Origin: Cristatella mucedo
Taxonomy: Eukaryota; Bryozoa; Phylactolaemata; Cristatellidae
DNA length: 64,000 nt
Reading direction: 5' to 3'
Assembly: GCA_009760855.2 (NCBI GenBank)
Contig: WPIO01000021.1
Location: forward strand, 122,001 to 186,000
Of this stretch, positions 26,990-45,628 are shown one piece after another (position 1 is the first letter of the stretch; every line of letters begins with the position of its first letter). The notes beneath the pieces are model-generated. The model had not been told where the DNA came from. It did no database searches and saw only the letters and a program-made list of their open reading frames with translations. Made by a program: the position numbers and the translations under genes.

Positions 26990-27297
26990 TTGTTCCGCTT
27001 CATCGCCAACTAATTCCTGCTTGGGATCGTGAATGTTGATATCTGCGGAGAGCTGCCAGTTTTCGGAGAAAATCTGCAGAAGCATCTGCTCCAGTTTTTG
27101 TTTTAAGAACATGGCTGCATTTTGAATGCTGATTCTCGGTTCGAATGCGTACTGTACTTCTGTAGTTTGTGTCTGTGTCTGATTGAATGTATTCACTTTT
27201 GTTGCCAGTTTCGGGCAAGATTACTTGGTCATTGCTTATGGTACTTGCAGCAAACACAGCCGCTTTCTTGAAAGTGACTTTTGGTAGCAATTGACCA
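26990..27297 (-). CDS. Gene F (tentative): Tctex1-like dynein light chain exons
   Basis: Two minus-strand segments, 27297-27225 (QLLPKVTFKKAAVFAASTIS and on, donor CCAA|GTAATC) and 27151-26990 (acceptor GTACAG|TACGCA, possible donor ACAA|GTTAGG), join in phase 0. The second reads YAFEP, then about 50 residues of amphipathic sequence, then DEAEQVRKL. Tctex1-domain proteins (DYNLT/TCTEX1D, light chains of cytoplasmic and axonemal dyneins) begin their core with 'Y..EP' and reach an 'IK..VK.L' helix at almost the same spacing. The remaining beta strands of the domain were not found, and the first acceptor is weak. The assignment is inference from one motif and spacing; an unrelated small gene or chance frame is possible. 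Confidence 0.35.
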
Positions 27298-27299
27298 CT

Positions 27300-28967
27300 G
27301 TGCGCTGAATGCGCTGTCCAAGCTTTTTTGCAGGCAAATTTAATAGGAAATTCCTTGAACAAAAATTATTTTAAAGCACTCACATAGCTTTTGGATATAA
27401 ATTTTCATAGCACCACCATTTCACGCCACATTTACTGTCTTCTGCGCCGATGCTGTCGTCGGGCACTATTGTGCGACGAACATGAGGGCGGTATTTCGCA
27501 TCGCCTCCATTCAGTACCAACAGCGGCGCTAATTCTATCTGTTGGGTCCACCTGGCTTATCCACCCACCGAGCTCTTCCGATCGAGACAGCGGACCCACG
27601 TGCGGCTGTTGCTTGCAGGCCCGCATGCTGGCCGTGCGGCCCGGTTCCGCGTCTCCGCAATAAACGGCATCTGCCTGAGCCGTCTAGATCTGTATGCGAC
27701 TGCCCGCACAAATATAACGCTATCCGTGCGTAATCTGGCACGTGACATTTTACTATTCCTACATAATCCTGGAATTTGCTTCTTATTGTTACATTGTTTT
27801 ATCCCTTACCTTGATTTGCATTAGCCTAGGTTTTCTTGCGCGTTCCTTCAACTTTAGAAGAAGTACCATTACGCTACGACTTTCGCATCCACCTCTCGAA
27901 GCGGAGTGATTGCTGTAATCACACATCTAAAGTTGCCCCTGCTTGCATATCAATTGCCGCTATTTTGACTTCTTCGAGCGTTTTACAAAATTATCCCGAA
28001 ACGCCGGTGTTTGGTCTGTTGTACAGCGACAACGTAACACTCCGGTGGAAGCCGCCGAGAGGATAACAGCGTACCCATTTTCGACGGCCCCGTTCCTTAT
28101 TACCTAATAAACAGCAATTGTCTGAGCCGTCTTTTGCTGTGCGCGACTGCTCGCACAAACTTAACAGCCGGTCATTCAGACCTTCAAAGATGCGAGATTG
28201 CTTAGACAAAGTTTTGGAGTACATAAGATGACTGCTCTGTAGACCTTTCTTTAAGAGCGAAGTGAATAGACCTTTTTTGAAACTTAACTTGTTTTATTAT
28301 TTTTGCGCTTCTTGAATTGCGATGGGTGCCTATTAAATAAATCATTGGTGCATTGTATCGATAAAATGAGCAAGCGAGACTTGTGAGTATTGATCGAACC
28401 AGCCATGTACGCCACGTCATAGAGCCACCATTACCCATAATGCACTCGCCACGCCACCTATTTACCGCCAGGTGAACTGCCGCTACGGAAGCGGAATAGG
28501 TAAGGCTGCGGTGAAGGAAAGCTCTCAAGAAACGAGCTTCGAAAAAGCATACCCAGTTCGGACGCACAGCGAAAGCCCGTTCGCAATGCGAACGCCACGC
28601 CTGCGCACATTAAGGATGCTGCGATTACGAGGCCGGTAAACTGGATGCGAGTTATTCTCCAAGCACTGGCAGACGTTCGGTCAGCAAGCATCTGCGTCCT
28701 CCGGCGCTCAAGCCGTTAACAAGCAGGAATCAATCGCGAGGATTCAATGATTAGTGATGCGGTGATGGGTCGAAAGCCGCGCGAGGAGCGCTGCACGCTA
28801 CCCACGCGCGCGCACGAGCGGCCTTCCGACACAGTCTCCGGGCAAGCTCCGCGCTGGTCCAGCTCCCTGCGAAAGCGCCGACGGCGGCGGCGGCGGCGGT
28901 GGTGGAGGCGTCGCTGTCGGCGCTGCTCCGTCCATTATTGCTGCAGGGAGGCTCGTGGAAGCCCGCT
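27300..28967. other. Intergenic between genes F and B, nothing definite
   Basis: Probably holds the 3' flank of gene B and the 5' side of gene F. Two similar blocks occur at 27640-27730 and 28095-28170 ('cctgagccgtct' / 'tctgagccgtct' followed by a tgcgactgc(c/t)cgcacaaa block), a short local duplication. Confidence 0.4.
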
Positions 28968-36096
<7,129 letters not shown>

Positions 36097-36980
36097 CGCC
36101 TAGTGTGGTCCCCGGCGGCCGCTTCCTCTCGCACTCAGGCCCCTCACGAAACCAAAGTGGCGCGGCCTAGAGGGCTTGACCGAACCGGCCCGTGCGACGT
36201 CAGGTGGCGCTAGCAGCGACCGCGACCGGTTCGCTGGAGCCGCTAGGCTGGAGGAGGGCCTGAGCGGGGTCGATCGTGGCGCTGCGGTGGTGGCGCAAGC
36301 TGCCGCTATTGGCCGTGCGGCTGAGGGCCATCCATTTTTACTCACGCTTTATGATAACCGAGTAAATAATGTAGCGGCTTTGTGACACCAGGCTCGGTCT
36401 TAAAGACACGCTTAGATGGCTATAGAGGTCCAACTGGACGCTTTATTATAGCCAGCCCGCCTATTAAGCGAGCCGACCATAGAGGCACGGTTGGCGCGGT
36501 CAGCCGTGCGAACCGGAGCGGCAGTCAAAACATGCGCCGCGGCTTGTTTCAACAGGCGCCGCGGCGCAAAGGCGGCTCTTGTTGGCAGACTGGAGCAGCG
36601 AGCAGCTGCGTCGACTGCAAGGGCTGCTTAAGTACGCTTTCCTGCTGGCCGAGCAGCGCTTCTGCGGTCCTGAGCCAGAACAAGCGAGATGCCTCGGGTG
36701 GCGCTCCGGCTCGGCTAGGCCGGCACTGCAGGAGGGCAGCCGTCGGGCTTCGGAATGCCGGCCGGCGGTCGCCGGCGTAAGAAACCGCGTCGGAGCGGCG
36801 GAATTCAATCAGCACCCTTCACCGGGTCTCGGGCACAAAAATCGGCTGGCAGTGCAGCCGTCTGTTGTGAGTGCTCCGATCGTGGTTTGAGCGAGTTGCG
36901 GTTAGCTGTCCTGATTCGCTTGACGCTGCGACGTGCCGTCGGATTCCAGCTGGACGTCGCTAGCTAACGAGAACTTGAAT
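36097..36980. promoter_or_regulatory. CpG-rich 5' flank of gene B, putative promoter
   Basis: GC- and CpG-rich stretch immediately upstream of the gene B start codon (minus strand). The position and composition fit a CpG-type promoter; no TATA box or initiator was identified. Confidence 0.3.
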
Positions 36981-37194
36981 CCGAACTAGCGCGCGTCTGA
37001 TAGTGAATGGAATTTGAGGTAAGATCGTAGCGGCACTTCGTAGAGACGGCCGTCAGCGAATTCTGCTCGGTTTATCACGAAACGGGCTCTGGTAGAGAAA
37101 GGTTTGCTAAGCCTAGTTAGGCGGAAGTGGAGTCTGAATATGAGTCCTTTATCGGCACAGGCTCCATCGTGTCCCACATGTGATGCTTTTGTAC

Positions 37195-37545
37195 GCATTT
37201 TTCGTGTATGTGACTTCTCGTTCTCTCTGCCTTTATCTCTGCCTGTGTTACTGTCATCTTAGCTTTGTCTCTGCCTCTGTCTTTGTCTGTCTCTGCCTGT
37301 CTCTGTCCCAGTTTGTCTCCGTTTGTCTCTGTTTGTCTCCGTCTGTCTCGTCTCAGTCTGTATCCGTCTGTCTCTGTCTGTCTCCTCATCTCCGTCTATC
37401 TCTCCGTCTCCGTCTGTCTCTTCATCTCCGTCTCTGTCTCTGTCCTCTTACTCGTACTGTCTCGTCTCTCTAACTCTTTCCCTAGTCTCCCCTGTGTCCC
37501 TTGTCTCCATTGTCTCCCATCTCCTCCGGTGGTGTTTATTTCGAA
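37195..37545. repeat. Degenerate gtctctgtctgtctc minisatellite
   Basis: Imperfect tandem array of 'gtctctgtctgtctccgtct'-type units, all pyrimidine/G on the plus strand; creates spurious Ser/Val/Leu frames. Confidence 0.85.
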
Positions 37546-38725
37546 ACGTCAACGTATTTGAAGTCATCTGGGAGGCAGTGCCCTTGCCACAACGATTTGA
37601 AAGCAAACACTGAAATGCGGTTGTAAAGCAATCCAAGATTTTTTCTGACCGAATACGCCTAGGAGCCCTTTGTAGCAACAGCTATTGCAGAGATCTACTA
37701 ATAGTGTTGCTGCTCAAGCTTACCACTGCAGCTTCTGCTAACAGCTAGAGGAGGAAAATCGGAGCTCAGACTGACGAGAATGGAAAACAATTGGTCATTG
37801 CAACATTCTGCTCTGCTGAGAAAATCACTATTGCGAAGCTAAAATGAAAGTCGAGTCTTTAAAAGGGAGCCAATCTTCGCCAGAAGCGACAGACTGATAA
37901 ATAGTTGTCCGGCCATTCCCTGCAGACCATAGTTAAATGAGTTTCAACCCAAATAATTTATCATCTAAGCTACCGCCCAAATAGTTCTAGGCCAGAACGT
38001 TGAGATTCAAATGGGATCTAGATACGAACAAATAGTCACCGGCGACCCTAAAAATCTGACATACGGCTCATTCTTATGAGGCTGCAGACCTTTAATAGCA
38101 CATCTCGTTACCGCTATTTTACTCGCCTGAGTATTCTCTCAATTATGCTCCTTCAGGGGAATAACTGCGCTTGATAGATGTCATTTCTATGTTCCTTGAT
38201 TGACTCTTGGTGCACGACTTTACTCTCTGTTGAAGCACCAACATCACCTATGCGACACCCTATCACTCGAAAAAAGAATTTAAGATCTTTGAGAACTATT
38301 CCCAAAATTCTGCTGACGCTAATTTTTCTCTGGAAAGCAAACGTTTATTCACAACATTCGTCACTTACCACATCAATTCTTGTGTGCTATCGTTTCAGAA
38401 ACCCTTGGATCAAGCGATAACAATGCGGATAGTTAAAACATTATCTGCATCCGTCTGAGATCGTCAGTCATGCGGTGCACATAGAGTCTGGACTCAGGTC
38501 AAAATTAAATATTTACTGGGTAACAATCCATCCTTTTGGGCGAAAGATCTGCTAAAGATCGCACAAGGCGGAAAGGGGGAGGGTCGGGGCAGCGCCAATT
38601 GCAGTATCACCGACAGAGAGTAGAGGGACGGAGGCGAAGTGATGCGACTGCTAGCTCGAGTACACAGCGACGACTTGAAAACCTCGAGCTACCGCGAGCA
38701 CCAAGATTTTATCATAATTCTGCCC
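37546..38725. other. No feature resolved
   Basis: Single-copy-looking DNA; short frames only. Confidence 0.35.
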
Positions 38726-38729
38726 ATGC

Positions 38730-38915
38730 TGTAATTCAAGAACACGGGTCTAGTAAGGCGGCTTGCTTTTCACGGCCTCGGTTCCGAGGTCGAGGGTTCG
38801 AGTCATGCAGTGGACGATCCATTAATGTTGCTACAAGTGGTGGCGGCAGCCTTGAAGGCTCTTCAGTCGCCATGCAAAGGAGGCTGTTAAATCTGCTATT
38901 TTTTTATTAAAACAT
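38730..38915 (+). mobile_element. SINE-2 copy
   Basis: B-box-like 'gagggttcgagtcatgcag' at about 38795-38815, family body 'ggcagccttgaaggctcttc', 'aggaggctgttaaatctgct' and a T-rich 3' end. Confidence 0.65.
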
Positions 38916-39814
38916 TTTTCATTCCTGTGCAATGTAGCAAGAGCTCTGAGACTCTGCGCAGCTCAGTTCGGTGAGCGATTCAACAGAGGCATATTAGCTG
39001 TCGCAGACGCATAGTTTCCCACGAACTGCCACGCCCGTCAGTTCCACGAGCTTCTGTCGTGGATAGAAGTTGGAAGACTAAACTTAAAACATACGCGGCT
39101 CCAAATTGTAGAGTGATCTCAAAAGACTGCATTAAAAAATCTTGCATTAAAACATTACGAGCTCTTGACGCAGCTTTGTTGAATTGCGTCTGCGCTTTTG
39201 CCTCTGCCTGCAAACCTCTACCCAAAAAAAATAAGAATACTATTCCTACTGGATTATCAGTTAGTTGCTGCGCGCGAAATACGTAGCTACTTTTTTTGGC
39301 TCAGCTAATAAGAAATTTAAACGGCTGATAGCGTCTTGCGAAGAAAGTGTCAAAACCAATCAAGAAAACAACCTGTCCTGGTTTCTGTTTTGACAGCTAC
39401 GCAGTGTAGCAATCTTTTTGAGCATCTGCCACCCGTAGAAACGCTCAACGCGGGAACGCATGGATTACTTTCAGAGACTCGGCGGTCTTTTGGCAATCCA
39501 CGGTAATTCCAGCTGTCTCTAGCTTTTGCAGTCAGTGAGCCTCCCTGGCGACTAGCAGCGCTTTCAGCCTTTTCAGCATTTCAGCCCTTTCAAGTTGTGC
39601 TTTGCTCTCCCTTGAAAATTCGCAAAGCGCAGACCACAGACCACATTGATTCTCGTTACGTCTTCGGATCGAGAGTGCGGAAGCGTGGCCTTCCGGTCGC
39701 ACTGCAGCTGCTGACGGCTGAGTGTCTAGCCTACTAAGCGCCGTATATGCTTTCCCGCAGCAGCGATTGAGAAGCAGTACTTTACGGCCCTGTATTTTCT
39801 TTTGAGCAAATCAG

Positions 39815-40130
39815 ATTGCTTACTTAATGTAGAGCGTCCTTACCAAAGCCTTTCTAGGCACTTCACTTACACTACGAAAAAAAAGTGCGTGAGTTGATCA
39901 GTGACAATACCATGCGAAATTGCAGCACGCGTAAGCACACGAAAGACAATGTGCATGAACTAAGCACATGCTGTGAATAACACGGTTTACCTTCGCCTTG
40001 AATGTCCTTAGTAAGAGAAGTTAGTTATGTCGGTTGGTTGTGAGCTCCGGGATTTAGATGCATAGGAACTCAGGACAGCACTCCGGTGGATTTGAAGTCA
40101 GTTAGAGGCATTGTCAGGTATGAGAGACAG
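39815..40130 (-). mobile_element. LINE family 1, diverged 3' UTR
   Basis: 'ctttctaggcacttcactta' followed by UTR text similar to 12.6-12.9 kb ('cgaaagac', 'gaactcaggacagc', 'ggatttgaagtcagttagag'). Sequence to about 40480 may continue the copy but I could not align it. Confidence 0.55.
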
Positions 40131-40489
40131 CCCGGTTCGGCTCTCGGAGATATCATGGCAGCTCCCAGGATTTGCGTGCCGAGGCACATGGCCCACTACA
40201 GACTGCAAGTGAATTATCGAGTTTGAGAATGCGAGCATCTCGAGAATCTCGAGTCTGAGAAGGCTTTTTCGCGAGCTACGGGAGAGAGTTGCAGTGAGTA
40301 TCGCCAGCATAGCGCACTCGAATACAATTCTCAGTGTAGCGTCCCAAGTAGAGCTCCGCTCTGAACTCGCTACGCTAAGCAAAGACACTTGGGCATTGTC
40401 AATTACTGTGCGAAGCCCGTCAGAAAGATAAGACGTAAAGAAAGTCAAGTGAATTACGTACAGTAGGGTAGATTGAGTCACGTGAGACC

Positions 40490-41640
40490 ACTTTTGAAAT
40501 GCTCAGTGTTCTGGCTATCTCTCAGCATCTTACGTCATTGAAGCCGTTGAAGTGAGAAGTTTTTTTCACCACCGACTTTCCCCCAAAGAGAGATTTCGTT
40601 TGATTGACATTGGCAGAACAAAATAATGGAAGACGAAAAAACTGTACAGCCGTCGAGGCAAAGAAAGATACGTAGCTAATAACGAGTTCGCCAGTCTATC
40701 GATATCGCACTGTACTCGCTGTTTGAAGAATTGCGTCTCAGAAGTGCCTTTCGCTATCAGCGCTGGCCTTTTCAGCCTGCGATTGAGCTCAATCTCAGAT
40801 GAAGAGATTTTCCTTCTCAGCGGGGCGTGAAAGATTCGCCAAAAAGGGAAGAAATGGTGCCGAGATAAGAAAACTCCGCATATTCCCCTATTAGCACGAG
40901 GGGCATACGAAACCGCAGCACGCATCCCAGCAAACTGGTGGCCACCTAAACGTGGCCGCCATTCTCCCCCCTCTGCTGGCCCATCGACGGTCCCGTTGCA
41001 GTAGATTCAGCCAAAGCACTTCGCAATTCACCGACGCACGTCCGGCAACGTACGATAGCGAATGGACAACAACTATGTGGTTGTTTGCTTTCAGAAAACA
41101 GACCATTGATCGCAACAAGAGAGCCACCCGGCGAGTGTATTTTCTTTGGTTGGACGGCAGCCTCAATTAGAGAGCTCTCCAAGCGAACCTAGCAACAGGT
41201 CCTTAGGCTGAATTTCACCGCCGCCACTGCAGCCGAGACGCGAGCGCCATGAAGGAAGAGATGAGCTGGTTAACGTCAGAGCCGCATCATATACCGGGGT
41301 AAGGGGCGCTCGCCCCCGGGGACGCGTCTGCTGCGGCGCACGCATCGCTCGCGGCCTTTCGGCCCTGGCCTTTTCGTTGCCTTCGCCTTCAGCCTGGCGT
41401 TACCGCGTTCGGCTTGATGGTTTGCTCGAAAAAACAATACCGCCACCCACAGTGTCAGGCCAAGACCCTTGTTGACACTAAATACTTTCTTCCGTTGTTA
41501 AAAGACATTGAAAAAGCTACAGTTTAACTGATTCGGCAGCCTTCTGTATGGAGCCACGGAAAACCCATTAGCGCCAGTCACTCACGCTTGCGGTTGCGCA
41601 ATATAGAATCGCACGCTGCAGGGCTCACGGTATGCTTGTT
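40490..41640. other. No feature resolved
   Basis: Minus frame 40566-40925 (119 codons) is open but has no motif or splice support. Confidence 0.35.
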
Positions 41641-41644
41641 TTTT

Positions 41645-41775
41645 ATAGAGCATGCTACCACTAACCATTCGATCACGCTTCCTTTGCAGCAAAACATGTA
41701 ACGTACCTAGATAGAGATTGAGTTCTCTGAGAGCGCCAAAGCAAATGTAAAATTATTATTAATATTAGTAGTAAT
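41645..41775 (+). mobile_element. LINE family 1, 3' tail
   Basis: 'gcatgctaccactaaccatt', then 'tagagattgagttctctgag' and an ATT-type tail. Plus orientation. Confidence 0.75.
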
Positions 41776-41779
41776 AACC

Positions 41780-43550
41780 CACTACCCGGGTCGTGAAGTG
41801 CGTGCCCCTTATGCCTATGCTACGACTCACTCAGGGGCAATCTTCGTGTTCGGTAAAGTCGCATTGCATTGGCGGTAGAATAAGACAGCTGCAGTCGTAC
41901 AGTTAAAACTGCACTGCAGCATTTTTGCTGCCGAAAGCCTGAACAGCTGGCTTCCGTGAGCCTGGCGAGGGTCTCCTCACGGTTAACTTCCGCGCTTCCG
42001 AAATAAAGAGGGAGGTACGATTCGTCTTTTATCCATTGCTCTATGCCCTTCAGTTATCGATTCCAGCAGCAATAATTGTTCCGACATTAGAACCAAGAAA
42101 GCGACAGAAACGTGTGCAAGTTTTCTTAACAGTTTGGCAGTTAAATATTTGGATTTTCGTCGCAGTGAACAGCACTCTTAGCAAGTTATGCTTGGCTATC
42201 TCGTAAGCACAAAATAACAATTATATAGTAATAAAATTAAGATTACTTTCTTGGAACTGTCGTTAAATAACAGAATTTAGCAGGTAACTACTGAGAAGTT
42301 TAGTTAGCTGCGCTCGCACAGTTATAAGCGTGAGTTGTCAAAACCATGTTTACCGCGAGTACTGTAATAAAGAAAGAGACTACAGCCTTTTTATTACGAC
42401 TACGCTGAATATGTACCTTATTAGCAAACATGACAACATCTGTGAAGCCATGACCAGCATCTTCCTATCAGATGCAGTATCAAATGCGATCTCTAATGCA
42501 TCGTTGGAGCAACAATTTTGACACTAAAGAAGACTTTTTCTCTGAGTCGAGCTAAAAGAAACGTTTCAGGAATAGCGAAACAGTGAGCATCAAGACGCAT
42601 AGCACCAAAGTTGAACTATTTACGTTGAGTTCTGAGCGGAAATGACTGCAAAGGAAAAGGCGAAAATGGTGCCGCTCGGTGAAGGCGAAGCGGTCGCGAA
42701 GTTGCCCTTAGCCGTGTTGCGCGAGCTTATCTTCTTTCGCTCGTGTATTCTCTCAATCGAGCGACGGACCACAATATCTTCTTGTTTTGGTACAGTAATG
42801 CACGAGCACGTACTAGAATGGAGTGTCGTCTCTGGCGCAGCAGCCGACGCTGGGCAGAAGCGCCGGTTATCGGTCGCCGCGGACCACCCGAGAATTCGCT
42901 GAGTCCAAACAAGCATGCCTCTAACCACGTAAGCAATAGGGAATCGTCTGGATGCCATGAAAAAATAGCCAGGCTCTGACAACCCTGGTAATTATTAGCG
43001 GTTTATAATTACAATCCATTAGTACCGGATGTGTTGCGTGTAATAATTGCTCAGGTGTGCTTTGGCTTCGAGCGAGCTGTGCTTTAAGGCTTCGACGAAG
43101 GGAGTTGTACCCTATAGCTCTTACTGTACACTCTTGCCTCCGCGTGTCTACGCAAACGACCGCCCTATTTCCACAACACGCGTTGCACAACTTCGTTTTG
43201 ATTCCACGTTATAGAAAACAGTGTTCCGGGCTTACCGACATAATATCGCGAAATTGTACATGTGCTTTCTCACGGATGGGCCTCCAATTGCCCGGCCTAC
43301 AGTCAAATTTTGAACTGTGATACAGCTGCTATTGCAGCAATAGGCAGAGTGCAACCAGGGTTGCGATGCTACATTGCGTAGGTCGTAAGACACAGGTCGT
43401 AAGGTTGTGCAAGCTATAACCTGCAATCTGGTAATTTCCTACCCTTGCCTCTAATCCTGGCGATATAAAGGCTGCATAAACTATGTTCTCAGATTAGTTG
43501 CACCGCCATTAATCAATGGTGTGAGGCTGTACTCCATTGTAGAGCGACTT
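41780..43550. other. No feature resolved
   Basis: Single-copy-looking DNA. Overlapping frames on both strands at 42620-42982 lack motifs. Confidence 0.35.
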
Positions 43551-43559
43551 TCTTCGTTG

Positions 43560-43690
43560 GGGGGGCCACGATATGTGTCCCCTAAGCTTATATGAATTCG
43601 CGATCCTGCTGTCTCATTCTGTAGTTACTGGCTACTGACGGTTATTGCTGAAAGCCTTGGCTCTCCAAGACATATCTAGATGAACAGTGG
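43560..43690 (+). mobile_element. Possible degenerate SINE-2
   Basis: 'ttcgcgatcctgctgtctca' and 'gaaagccttggctctccaag' resemble the SINE-2 body at 31.17 kb; the tRNA-like head is not recognisable. Confidence 0.3.
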
Positions 43691-44479
43691 GCCAGCAAAG
43701 CTCGTCTGTGCGGACTATCCACCGCGGTCATGTTGCTTATAAAATGCCAGAGCAGTTACATGCAGTTTCACCACCAAAGTGAAAACGTGGCTAAATGGCT
43801 GCTACTAGTGAGACTCGAGAACAGAATTTGGATTGACTTTCTTATACGCATATCCTTGCAGAACGTCTTGCCAGCAGGCTAAGATGCAGCTTAGTTAGGC
43901 TGCATGTGGTCGGTAAAAGGAAATCAACTGGCAAATCTCTGCTCATCACCTACCTATATCAAAAGTTTATCTACAAGGGGTTACAGAAATTTATATATAA
44001 GACTTTACGCACCAACCTCCTGTGTACTTAATCTCGGAAACTATGTAATCGGCTCAGTTAAACCAAGTCTTAAGCCTCATCAAAGCTACACGTCGAGTAA
44101 ACTCTTTCGGGCCAGTACCGTGATAACCTGAAAACTTCGCTAAACGAGCGAGAATAGAAATTAAGATAATTATGTTATAATAACGCAAATAGCACAATCA
44201 CTGGAGCGAGATATAGAGATAAGGAAAGAGAGAGAGAGAGAGAGATTACTTGCGTACTGACATTAATAAGGGTCTACTTGCGGTATGGACTGTTTAAGCT
44301 GGACAAGCGATTATTTAGGATATTGTCGCCGAATTACTGAAATTCTACCTGAGTAAGTTATGAATGCACTCAACTTTTTTTGTTAGAGAATGTCCATACT
44401 CTACAAAAACAGAAGAAAACGCGTATTGCGCGTTTGCTACTCGATATAAACTATCTAAACCACGCTATTGAATGCTTTT

Positions 44480-44615
44480 TGAGAATTTTTTTCATTCGGG
44501 GCACAACTTTTATATTTATTTCCTTTTGCAGCAAATGTAAAGCGCCTAGAAAGAGATTGAGTTATCTGAGGGCGCTTTATCAAGTGCATTATTATTATTA
44601 TTGTTATTGTTAGAT
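44480..44615 (+). mobile_element. LINE family 1, 3' tail
   Basis: 'gcagcaaatgtaaagcgcct', 'gaaagagattgagttatctg', 'ggcgctttatcaagtgcatt', then (ATT)n. One of the best-preserved copies of the family hairpin. Confidence 0.8.
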
Positions 44616-45101
44616 CTTTGTAATCTATAAAGCTTGCAGCAATTTAGTAAATTACCAATTAGCAAATTATTTTTAATTTTATACTAAGATGTTGAAAGAA
44701 ACGGTATACTTCGCATTTCTTTTTCTGCTTGCTCCACAGATCTTAGTTCAGCTTGCATTGCTTCCTGTTAGTCTTGCGTAGCACTTTTTATTGCTTGTCC
44801 TTATGATTTGAGATCGGGTCACTAAAATCAGCTTTCAAGTGCACTCCGCTCGAGGCCCACCCCTATTTCAAGTTTATTCTTAGCAGTTTCATAACTTCCA
44901 AAATGCCTAACTTAAGCATTAGCTTGATCACTTTTCCACGGAAACTATGCTGATGTTTAACTTGGGGCTATCTTTCTCTTACAATTGAACGCATCTTTGT
45001 GTCTGCGTTCACAGGTATCTGCATCTCAATTGTTGTGCTCACTATTACGACAGAAATAGGTTGCTAAAAAGTAACGCAGTCTTTCAATTCATACGCTGCA
45101 G

Positions 45102-45334
45102 ATATGCCGGATTTTTGCCCAAGTTGTCTCAGACTCTTGGAAAGACTTACGCCTGCAGCACGCATGAGCTCTTGGTTGATCGTCATGTCGCTGCAGTTGG
45201 CGGAAGGGCTTCACGTGAGAAGAGTGGATTGGGCGGGGACGAACGTAAGCAGCTGACTCAGTCCGACAACGACAGGTGCTTGCTTAATAAGAGAGACCGA
45301 AAATATTCACTCTCTCTTATTCCTGGATATGCAG
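45102..45334 (+). CDS. Gene D penultimate exon
   Basis: Acceptor ACGCTGCAG|ATATGCC, donor ATGCAG|GTACAG; 77 full codons. First PGYxGF-type motif (YAGFLP) at its start, a Gly/Arg/Lys-rich middle, and IPGYA at its end. Confidence 0.65.
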
Positions 45335-45547
45335 GTACAGCTTTTACCCGAGCCCACAGTAATTATTGGCTTTATAATGTTTATTCGACATCTTGTCTGA
45401 ATTAAACTCTAACGACCTTGGTGTCTGTATGTTTGTGTGTGTGTGCGTGCGCGTGCGTGCGCGTGCGTGCGCGTGCGTGCGCGTGCGTGCGCACGCACGT
45501 GTGTGCGTGTGTGCGTGTGTGCGTGTGTGCGTGTGTGCGTGTGTGCG

Positions 45548-45628
<81 letters not shown>

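Noticed and set aside
40566-40925. 119-codon minus frame
   Set aside because: No motif, no splice signals at plausible positions, composition like the surrounding non-coding DNA.
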